DNA of 29,859 bases from NCBI GenBank assembly GCA_964517435.1, contig CAZFEC010000041.1, positions 1-29,859 of the forward strand. Reading direction: 5' to 3'. The translations under genes were made by a program, and so were the position numbers. Under the pieces are notes generated by a model, which worked only from the letters and a program-made list of their open reading frames with translations, was not told where the DNA came from and did not search any database. This document shows positions 24,001 through 29,859 of the stretch, piece after piece. Position 1 is the first letter of the stretch. Every line of letters begins with the position of its first letter. This DNA comes from BS150m-G50 sp964517435. Lineage in GTDB: Bacteria > CAIWAD01 > BS150m-G50.

Positions 24001-24090
24001 GATTGCTTCAGCCTCGGACGCAGGGACCGGCAAAGCGGCAGCGCCGTACCAGCAGCACAACGACAGCAGCAACGGCCAGATCAACTTCAT
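21055..24090 (-). CDS. Secreted C10 (streptopain-like) cysteine peptidase with type A sorting tail
   Basis: A large secreted protease. Numbering from ATG 24102: signal peptide (LIWPLLLSLCCWYGAAA); propeptide-like region with FPAGGFVITPADDALPPILGYS; peptidase C10 core with catalytic Cys185 in YAGCVATAAAQVMKYW, catalytic His319 in GGHAFVCDGY and the HFHFNWGWSG motif at 331-340. Beta-sandwich regions follow (~375-615), then two repeats of a 'LISLPLLPDQ...IGEIDPTEGYYLYV' unit (~626-700 and 706-782), a module shared with the upstream exoprotein (805-916, DGDLCVGA), and a type A / FlgD-like sorting domain (YPNPFNPVITIEFEL to the end). I prefer ATG 24090 because GAGG sits 6 nt before it. It follows the 1177-residue protein by 84 bp and is probably cotranscribed. 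Confidence 0.9.
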   Translation of the reverse strand: MKLIWPLLLSLCCWYGAAALPVPASEAEAIAGNWYAGRCLAPDTPAPDPATVEEIFQDGLPVYYLYTFPAGGFVITPADDALPPILGYSPTNRVAAPVTNPALAEWLRGYRVQIAAAIRQQTGNRDTRPLWDAILSRDFSHWQRDRDVAPLLATTWDQNYPYNSECPEDPEGPGGHVYAGCVATAAAQVMKYWDSPLQGTGSHTYYHPAYGWLTADFGATTYNWLAMPDHSSSPAVALLMFHLGVALNMDYGPYGSGAYTSNVANILPQYFGYDPVCHYYNRDDYADSVWDGMLREQLDSGHPMVYRGHGDSGGHAFVCDGYEGNDHFHFNWGWSGFYNGYYYLNNLNPGGYTFNNFQGAILDIEPLGMVFPELVVAPESFEVTVNSGHTWNEQLTIGNIGEGVLEFSFDCVRAGRDITGTFLSCDPPLYQAGTTMTLILSLYNASLDDEWLTGVSLDFPYWVNLLASGDFEGGGGGPLVTDNATGNGVEVTWSDANGGRGNVYPGETVTAFVEIEIAPQQSGTLNLPYTVTGDGYGADPHQVTGVLSLAELELPDWLQLSVFAGTVAPGEELPVTLTFSGAAVAPGDYSADLLLNSNDPDAGTVTIPLALTVVTVPDDTIRIAIAAGRFELISLPLLPDQLTAAALFGPLSELMIAYAADGGIYLPPYIDTIGEIDPTEGYYLYVDAADTLTVVGPPLPPETVYSLEAGPWNWVGYPFLTEEPIVDALAEIEPEIVIVQADDGRLWIPPLAVNTIGNLTPGEGYRMIVTENLQFSYSGRAREHPGGRPVRTAPAVVTPSLAYFSPVPPTGQPYALIVDQLPAAYACLTAGDEVAVFDGDLCVGAAVYQGERLALTAWRVDPARDLSGFAPGHVILLHVWSAAEGELEPACEFRLGDGTFGCPPYSWVEVTGELLSVSTRSTPAVCTLLSAYPNPFNPVITIEFELSRPEAVDLTVYNLRGQVVAQLTAERFPAGNHRLEWIPATELSAGIYFLQLAAGEQRAVRKISYLK

Positions 24091-24174
24091 CGACAACCTC
24101 ATTCCCGCTACTGGACTTCTTCCCGGCGAATAAATCTAACCGGCAGGTCCCGTCTGCGCCACCAGCAATTCACC

Positions 24175-27100
24175 CTATTTCAGATACACCATCCGCCGGA
24201 TATCCTCCCAGCCCTGATCGGAATAGAGACGCAGGAAGTAGATGCCTGAAGAACCGCCCGCCGTCCAGGTGAACTGGTGATAGCCGGGCTGGCAGAGACC
24301 CAGCACGCGGGTGTCGGTCAGACGCCCGGTGAGGTCGTAGACCTCCGCTTCGACCCAGCCGGCGGCCGGCATGCCGAAAGCGATGTTGGTGCTGGGATTG
24401 AACGGATTGGGATAGACCGAGACGATGGCGAACCGCGTTGGGATGCCGTGCAGGTTGTCGAAAATCCCATCCGGAATCAGGAAGCTCCAGGTTTCGGTGG
24501 ACCAGGTGCCGGCCGTGTTGCCGTCCTGTGCCAGCACGTGCCACCAGTACTCTCCAGGTTCCAGGTCGTCGAGGTAGTACTGTACCGCATCCAGCTCCAC
24601 CGCCAGCGTAGTGTCGGTGAAATCGGGATCGGGAGCGAGCAGCAGCAGGTAGCTGACCACATCTCCCGGATCGGGATCGCTGGTCTCCTCCCAGATGAAG
24701 GTGATCGGCGGTCCCAGCGTACTGCCGTCCGGCGGTGCCAGCAGGCTGAAGGGAAGCGGCGGCTCCGGCACGCCGACCGTGAAGCTGAAATCGGCGTCGC
24801 AGGGAGTGCCGGGCGTGTTGTCATCATGCGCCCAGACCCGCCAGAAGTATTCGGTGTCATCCTCCAGTCCGATGAGCGTATACTCGGTTTCGGTGAGTCC
24901 CGCCACCGACTCGGGGTCCGGGAAGTCGGGATCCGTATCCCAGTACAGGTTATAGGTCACTCCCCAGCCGTCCGGATCGGTCGATTCCTCCCAGGTCAAC
25001 AGGGGCGAAGCGGTGGTGACCGTGGCGCCGTCGGAGGGTGTGAGCAGGGCGAAGGGGGTCGGCGGCAGCGCGGCCAGACCTTCGCCGGTCAGATCAACCG
25101 TCACCTCCGGCTCATCCGGATCGTCGCTCTCGATCGTCAGGACGCCGCTGTAGACGATCTCCTCCAGCGGCGTGAAGGTGACGGTGATCGTCGCGTAGGC
25201 GCCCGGCGGAATCGGGAAGCGGGGAACGAAGTTGGTGGTAAAAGCCGGCTCGTCGCTGGTGATGGAGGTGACATTGAGTATCTCGTCACCGAGATTGGAG
25301 ATGAGCAGTTCCCAGTCGTCGCTTTCCCCTATCGTCACGCCGCCGAAATCGTAGGCGGTTTCGGAGAGATCGATATCACCGGCGGGCGGCTGCAAACCGG
25401 TACCCTCCAGGTGCACCACCACCGTCTCCTCGTCCGGATCGTTGCTGCTGATGACCAGATCACCGTCGTAGACGATTGCCTCGACCGGCGTGAAGGTGAC
25501 GTTCACCGTGGCGAAATTGCCGGGCGGAATGATCAAGCGCGGTCCGAAATCGGTGGTGAAGACCGCCAGATCGCTCGTGATATCGTAAACCTCCAGATCG
25601 TCGGTCCCCACGTTATACATCGTGAAATCCCAGATGGCTGCGTCACCCAGCAGCACCTCCCCGAAGTCATGTTCGAAATCGGAAAGGGCGATGTCCGGGA
25701 TCGGTACCGGCGTACCGTAGCCAGCCAGGTCCACCGTGGCGGGATTGTGCTCCGGATCATTGCTGCTGATCGAGAGGGTGCCAACGTGCGGGCCCTCCGC
25801 GTCCGGTGTGAAATAGACCTCAACCGCGTAGCTGCCGCCGGGCGGAATAGTCGCCGGCGGGATGAAATCGGTGCTGAAAATACTGTTGTCACAGGTAATC
25901 TCATCGACCATGAGATCGATACCGCCATCGTTATAGATGGACAACACCCAATCGGTGGACTCCCCGACCATCACCTCACCGAAGTCGTGCGCATCGGCGC
26001 TCAGATCGATGATGGGCGTGTTGCAACCATTGACGATCACCTCGCTGTAGGGCCCGTGGCCGAAGGTGCCGTTACCGGTCAGGTAGAAGGCGTCGGCGGG
26101 GTATTCCATGGCGTCACCGTCGGACCAGACCCGGTAGTGGATCGGATTGCCCGGCGTGAAACCGGGCATCGGCGGATAATCGATCGCTTCCCAGACTGTG
26201 ATGGTAAGCGGCCATTCCCAGACGACGCCGGCACCGACGCAGAGATCGCCGTCATAAATACCGATCTCATCGCCGGCCTGCAGCGGGGAGGTGCCGAGCC
26301 AGGCTTCCTGCACGATGACCGCGTAGGGCATACCGGTGGGATTAACCGGATCGAAGTAAATCTGCTCCGGTTCCCACTCCGTACATTGCGGATCGCACGG
26401 TGCTGACTCACCGGCGGAGTTAGTGGCGGTAACGGTATAGCAGTAACCTCCCCAGGCGGGCAGCTGGTCGTAGTATTCGTTCGTCGGGGTGGTGTCTACG
26501 AAATCCCCGTCGCGGTAAACCGTGTAGTAGTCGACGCCCGGTTCCGGCACTCCCCAGCCGAGCCAGACTTCACCTCCACCCAGCTGCTCCACCTCCAGAT
26601 AGGGCGGCGGCGGCGGGGGCGAGGGCGGCTGGAGGGTCAGGCAGAAGTTCAGGTCCCAGGGATAGGATTCCCACGGTCCACCATCGATGCTGACCGAGGC
26701 TAAATCGTCTCCCTCGCTGGCGGTTACCCACAGGAACCAGCAGGTATTGAAAGACTGGACCGAGAACCACCCCTCCTCCATTGCCAGGGGTGCCGGCAAT
26801 ACCAGGTTGAATTCATAGCCGAGGTAACCGTCATAGGTATAACCGGTGAGTTGCGGAGTGGTTTCGATGGTATATGAACAGACCTCTACGCCCGGCGAGA
26901 TCCCATGTTGATAAAAGCTAACCTCCAGTTCCATCGGGTTTTCCCAGCATTCATACCAGTAAATCTGCTCTCTATCCAGGCTGAAACCGGTGACCTGCAG
27001 CTCCTCGATGATACCGCCGTCCTGGAAACGCTCCGCCCACAGGTAGTTGCCTTCAGCGCCCCCGTTGTGGCTGATAAAGGCATCCCATTCTTCATCTGGA

Positions 27101-27708
27101 GTATGTGCCTCCTGGCAGTTGCCCACCGGAGGCGGGGTGATATCGAATACCCAAAGCTCGAATTCACCGGCATCGCCTGCCCAGCCGTCAACGATGATGT
27201 AGTAGGTTTCCGGAGGTAGATCGTAGATAAAGAGTTGGCATTTATAACCATAGGGGTAACCGCAGGCATCGTCGTTGCAACCCATCACCTGTTGGTATTC
27301 GTCGTAAACATACACCTTGGTATCGTAGTAGGAGTCACACAGGTACAGCTCGATGCTGGTTTGCTGGAGCAGGTCCAGGACATAGACGACGTCGGGTGAG
27401 GTTGAGCCGCTGTAGGGACATACTTCATCATAATCGTCATTGAAGTACTCGGTATTATTGATGGCGTATCCTCCCAGGGCGATAGGGATCGGGTCATCCA
27501 TGGTGTCGCCGTCCCTTTCCGGGCGCGGCTCACGGGGCGCGACCGGTGATAAGCTGCCGTCCAGCGGCTTCGGGTGCGGTTTGACTGCGTGTGGATTCAC
27601 CGGAGTCGACTGCTCGCTTATCTCTCCCCGCAAAGACAACGGCGGCTGCCCCGCCCAGAGCGTGGCGGCGATGAGCAGAGTCGCGATAAGGCTGATCTGG
27701 AGTTTCAT
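24175..27708 (-). CDS. Large secreted multidomain exoprotein with ASH and FN3 repeats and type A sorting tail
   Basis: No enzymatic domain recognised; probably a surface or extracellular protein of 1177 residues. Order: signal peptide (1-19); low-complexity Pro-rich linker; a PPC-like beta domain (~75-190, DVVYVLDL ... YYIIVDGW); a second beta domain (~200-360); poly-Pro linker PPSPPPPPP; FN3 (~368-445); a module with AGDEIGIYDGDLCVGAGVVW (451-562); three ASH / 'choice-of-anchor D' repeats (~566-665, 671-772, 778-878) with the marker SSNDPD or SDDPD; two FN3-like repeats (~883-978, 984-1080); and a C-terminal YPNPFNPSTNIAFGM ... SGIYFLRLY sorting domain. AGGA precedes the ATG. The type A tail implies export by a type IX-like or related FCB system, whose machinery is not in the window. 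Confidence 0.88.
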   Translation of the reverse strand: MKLQISLIATLLIAATLWAGQPPLSLRGEISEQSTPVNPHAVKPHPKPLDGSLSPVAPREPRPERDGDTMDDPIPIALGGYAINNTEYFNDDYDEVCPYSGSTSPDVVYVLDLLQQTSIELYLCDSYYDTKVYVYDEYQQVMGCNDDACGYPYGYKCQLFIYDLPPETYYIIVDGWAGDAGEFELWVFDITPPPVGNCQEAHTPDEEWDAFISHNGGAEGNYLWAERFQDGGIIEELQVTGFSLDREQIYWYECWENPMELEVSFYQHGISPGVEVCSYTIETTPQLTGYTYDGYLGYEFNLVLPAPLAMEEGWFSVQSFNTCWFLWVTASEGDDLASVSIDGGPWESYPWDLNFCLTLQPPSPPPPPPYLEVEQLGGGEVWLGWGVPEPGVDYYTVYRDGDFVDTTPTNEYYDQLPAWGGYCYTVTATNSAGESAPCDPQCTEWEPEQIYFDPVNPTGMPYAVIVQEAWLGTSPLQAGDEIGIYDGDLCVGAGVVWEWPLTITVWEAIDYPPMPGFTPGNPIHYRVWSDGDAMEYPADAFYLTGNGTFGHGPYSEVIVNGCNTPIIDLSADAHDFGEVMVGESTDWVLSIYNDGGIDLMVDEITCDNSIFSTDFIPPATIPPGGSYAVEVYFTPDAEGPHVGTLSISSNDPEHNPATVDLAGYGTPVPIPDIALSDFEHDFGEVLLGDAAIWDFTMYNVGTDDLEVYDITSDLAVFTTDFGPRLIIPPGNFATVNVTFTPVEAIVYDGDLVISSNDPDEETVVVHLEGTGLQPPAGDIDLSETAYDFGGVTIGESDDWELLISNLGDEILNVTSITSDEPAFTTNFVPRFPIPPGAYATITVTFTPLEEIVYSGVLTIESDDPDEPEVTVDLTGEGLAALPPTPFALLTPSDGATVTTASPLLTWEESTDPDGWGVTYNLYWDTDPDFPDPESVAGLTETEYTLIGLEDDTEYFWRVWAHDDNTPGTPCDADFSFTVGVPEPPLPFSLLAPPDGSTLGPPITFIWEETSDPDPGDVVSYLLLLAPDPDFTDTTLAVELDAVQYYLDDLEPGEYWWHVLAQDGNTAGTWSTETWSFLIPDGIFDNLHGIPTRFAIVSVYPNPFNPSTNIAFGMPAAGWVEAEVYDLTGRLTDTRVLGLCQPGYHQFTWTAGGSSGIYFLRLYSDQGWEDIRRMVYLK

Positions 27709-27961
27709 GGTGCGGTCCTTTCCAGGCGTGTCATATCTAATCAGTTTTCAACGCATAGGGTGAGACGGGAGATACGCCGGAGGGTTGAAACGCCTCCAGG
27801 CGGGCTGCAGCTGGCTAGTTCAGGGTTTGGGGCAGAGTTATCTCCAGTCCGTGTTGATCGCTTTCGTGCATAGTATGTGTAGTGGTTGTCGATCCGTATG
27901 CGCGATCGATAGTTGGAATATAGTTACAGCATTTGTTAATCGCAAAGGGAGGGGAGCAGGA

Positions 27962-27984
27962 GGGGGTGAAATTATATCACTCCC
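27962..27984 (-). terminator. Hairpin overlapping the stop of the DUF1566 gene
   Basis: GGGGGTGA (27962-27969) and TCACTCCC (27977-27984) pair around loop AATTATA with one imperfect position, spanning the TGA at 27977-27979. No T-run follows on the minus strand, so it is only a weak terminator candidate. The remaining bases to 27709 hold no recognised gene. Confidence 0.3.
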
Positions 27985-29443
27985 ACGTCACTCTGAAAAA
28001 ACCACGTTCGCTTTCGAGCAGCAGGCTCCAGGCCGTGTTGGGCGTTGATCCGATCAGGGTCCAGTCATCATAGGGCTCCGCACTCTGGTATATATTGTAG
28101 ACGACGGCGCCGGGCATGACCGACCAGCTCAGGTTGATCACCTGATTGACGATGTTGATGCCGAGATCGCCGATCGGATCGCCCGGTTCGGAGACCGCAT
28201 CGCGTACGCAGCGGACGAAGTTGAAGATGCGGATGACATCACCCTGGGGGCCGTGACCGTGCGGCCAGTCATTCGGATCGCCGATCTTGGGATCGCTGCG
28301 CTGCGAACCGGCGCCGTGCACATCCATCAGCTCCCAGTTGAAGGGGGGAAACGGCTGCTGCATCCAGCCCAGCGCCTCACCGAAGGCGAGGTAGGCTGCG
28401 GCGGAACCGGGAGTTTCGGTCCAGTTGGCGTGCGTGGTGCCGCTCCAGTAGCAGGGGTAGTTCGTGCCGCCTCCCTCGTCCGTGATGGCGGTGCAGCTGA
28501 AGAGCGGATCGATGGCCGCGGTGCCGTGGGTGTCGGGGGAGCGGGTGTAGTCAACGATACTCTGCAACTCCTTGGCGTCGGGCAGGCGCCAGTCATCGTA
28601 ACCGGCGAAGTCGAGCCCCTCCGTGTACGCCAGCGCCGCTTCCCAGTTCAGGCCGCCGCCGTTGTCCGCCTGTTGCCACATCAGCCCGGTCGCCTGGTCG
28701 GTGATGGTGCTGTCGCCGTTGTCGACGAAGGTGTTGGCGCCGTAGTCACCGTTCCCCCGGCAGCAGAGGACGAACGCTGTCTTATCCTGCCCGTGGAGAG
28801 TCGTACCGTACCCCTTGATACGGCCGTCGGCGAAGTTGACCCCGAAGACGGTGTGATCGCCGTGCATGGTCGTGCTGACATACTCGTTTGCGGACCAGTA
28901 CTGCGAATCGATGATCCGTTCGCCGATGCTTTCATCCCCGTAGATGAAATCGAAGTAATCGGTGTCGATGAAGGGCACCAGGTCCTCGGTGCCGCCCTCC
29001 CAGCCGCTGGGATCGATGCCGGAGAAGAGGATGAGGGAGTAGAGTTCCTTGATGCCGGGCAGGCGCCAGTCGTCGAAACCGCCGTAGGTGATGCCGTTGA
29101 GCAGCGCCGGCTGGTCCATGGCGTCCCACCAGGAAAGCTTGTCATAGGGTTCGAGTACGCCGTCCAGGTCGGTGTCCGGTTTCTGCTGCCAGGTCAAACC
29201 GGTGACGTTGTCATAGACGGTCAATCCGTCTCCGCTCAAAGCATAGCTGGGCTGGTTGCCGGCCTGCTGGGCGTCCTGGCCGTTGAACGGCTGTCCCGGT
29301 TCCGGACAGGTGATGGCATCGGTATTGTTATAGCATTCGGATTGACCGGTGTCGACTACCGGATAGCCGGTCTGGGCGGTGGTGATGGAAGTGGTGACGA
29401 GCAGTATTAACGCTGCCAGAACGGATGTGAAACCAGCGGTCAT
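27977..29443 (-). CDS. Secreted protein with two DUF1566 (Lcl C-terminal) domains and FN3-like tail
   Basis: An exported protein of unknown function. Signal peptide MTAGFTSVLAALILLVTTSITTAQ; first DUF1566 domain ~70-232 (VTGLTWQQKPD, GFDDWRLPGIKELYSLI, QYWSANEY, AFVLCCRG); second ~240-415 (ATGLMWQQADNGG, GYDDWRLPDAKELQSIVDY, YWSGTTH, VRCVRDA); and an FN3-like tail (~430-488) ending GFFRVTWE. Such domains occur in lectin-like fimbrial or surface proteins, so adhesion is possible but unproven. GAGGGG lies 4 nt before the ATG. It has no type A sorting domain, unlike its two large neighbours, and its tail resembles those of the C25-like protease and the beta-helix protein. It may be transcribed ahead of the two larger genes, 268 bp away. 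Confidence 0.85.
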   Translation of the reverse strand: MTAGFTSVLAALILLVTTSITTAQTGYPVVDTGQSECYNNTDAITCPEPGQPFNGQDAQQAGNQPSYALSGDGLTVYDNVTGLTWQQKPDTDLDGVLEPYDKLSWWDAMDQPALLNGITYGGFDDWRLPGIKELYSLILFSGIDPSGWEGGTEDLVPFIDTDYFDFIYGDESIGERIIDSQYWSANEYVSTTMHGDHTVFGVNFADGRIKGYGTTLHGQDKTAFVLCCRGNGDYGANTFVDNGDSTITDQATGLMWQQADNGGGLNWEAALAYTEGLDFAGYDDWRLPDAKELQSIVDYTRSPDTHGTAAIDPLFSCTAITDEGGGTNYPCYWSGTTHANWTETPGSAAAYLAFGEALGWMQQPFPPFNWELMDVHGAGSQRSDPKIGDPNDWPHGHGPQGDVIRIFNFVRCVRDAVSEPGDPIGDLGINIVNQVINLSWSVMPGAVVYNIYQSAEPYDDWTLIGSTPNTAWSLLLESERGFFRVTWE

Positions 29444-29678
29444 GTTCCCCTCATGCGTTTAATGGCTGTTGTCAGGACACAGGGCAAATGCCATGCCAGA
29501 GCGTACCGAATCGTAATTACTTGATACAACTTGGGTTATGAATGAGACATGATGCCGGATTCGTAGGATTGGACGAAAGCAGGAGCGGCTTCTGAACAAT
29601 TGTGACGAGAAACGGTCGCGCTGGAGCGGTTCCCCCACCCTTTCCGCTTGCATTTCCCTCCGCACCCGGATAAATTGC

Positions 29679-29707
29679 TTTGAATGCCGACTATGGCGGC
29701 ATTCAAA
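29679..29707. repeat. Perfect 11-bp inverted repeat upstream of the tRNA
   Basis: TTTGAATGCCG (29679-29689), loop ACTATGG and CGGCATTCAAA (29697-29707). The gene-free stretch 29444-29783 holds this, the next hairpin and no coding sequence I can support. Confidence 0.6.
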
Positions 29708-29751
29708 TCGCCACTTGGAACAGACGCTTTCGCCGCTGTTCAAATGGCGAT
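29707..29751. repeat. Near-perfect 16-17-bp inverted repeat upstream of the tRNA
   Basis: ATCGCCACTTGGAACAG (29707-29723) pairs with CTGTTCAAATGGCGAT (29736-29751) with one mismatch and one gap around a 12-base loop. It abuts the previous hairpin and ends 32 bp before the tRNA. Its A(T)TCAAAT.GC words echo those of the first hairpin. The role is unknown. Confidence 0.55.
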
Positions 29752-29783
29752 GTCCGGAAACGGGCGCTGCAGGTCCGCTTCCA

Positions 29784-29857
29784 GGGCCCATAGCTCAGTC
29801 GGTTAGAGCAGTTGACTCATAATCAATTGGTCCGGGGTTCGAGTCCCTGTGGGCCCA
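29784..29857 (+). tRNA. tRNA with anticodon CAT (elongator Met or Ile2)
   Basis: A complete cloverleaf: acceptor GGGCCCA/TGGGCCC (7 bp), D arm GCTC...GAGC, anticodon arm GTTGA-CTCATAA-TCAAT, variable loop TGGTC, T arm CGGGG-TTCGAGT-CCCTG and discriminator A; 74 bases without encoded CCA (CT follows). The perfect first acceptor pair argues against an initiator. The ATAATC context and TTGGTC variable region resemble tRNA-Ile2, whose C34 is changed to lysidine, more than elongator Met, but the choice is not certain. Confidence 0.93.
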
Positions 29858-29859
29858 CT

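Overview
The window looks like part of a metagenome-assembled genome from a GC-rich Gram-negative bacterium, probably of the FCB superphylum (candidate phyla such as KSB1, Zixibacteria, Latescibacteria or Eisenbacteria; I cannot choose between them). Two very large secreted proteins end in the 'YPNPFNP...SGIYFLRL...' type A sorting / FlgD-like domain typical of that group, several others carry FN3, ASH ('choice-of-anchor D') or DUF1566 domains, and there is a run of exactly 100 N.

Layout. (1) 5-3172 (-): a helicase-less type ISP/IIG-like restriction-modification protein whose specificity part is visibly AT-rich. (2) 3581-6426 (-): a sigma-54 activator with a TPR-like sensor, coupled to a secreted beta-helix protein and followed by a hairpin terminator. 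A promoter and Shine-Dalgarno sequence place the activator start at an internal TTG. (3) 6580-8025 (-): a sodium/alanine-type symporter. (4) 8258-13791 (+): an export operon with an outer-membrane barrel-like protein, a 55-residue membrane peptide, an ABC ATPase, a broken permease start beside the N gap, two FtsX/MacB-type permeases and a LolA-like lipoprotein-sorting protein. (5) 13792-16655 (-): structured repeats, a C25/gingipain-like protease, a SelW-like selenoprotein with an in-frame TGA, and a PolB-type 3'-5' exonuclease. (6) 16939-20933 (+): a YgfK-like multidomain Fe-S flavoprotein overlapping a VOC-nitroreductase fusion. (7) 21055-29443 (-): three secreted proteins, namely a C10 peptidase, a 1177-residue multidomain exoprotein and a DUF1566 protein. 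(8) 29784-29857 (+): a tRNA with anticodon CAT.

The two most surprising signals are at DNA level. The word GTATCAC (usually TGTATCAC) occurs 22 times on either strand between 8344 and 20315, in all three codon phases and between genes, but only once elsewhere in the window. This suggests an uptake-like, Chi-like or other genome-architecture signal. Second, the open reading frame at 15638-15820 is only the 3' part of a selenoprotein: an upstream ATG, an intact CxxU motif and a hairpin with a GGU loop 20 nt after the UGA fit bacterial selenocysteine insertion. It lies about 1 kb from a YgfK homologue, a family named for a selenium connection.

No CRISPR array, insertion sequence or prophage was seen.
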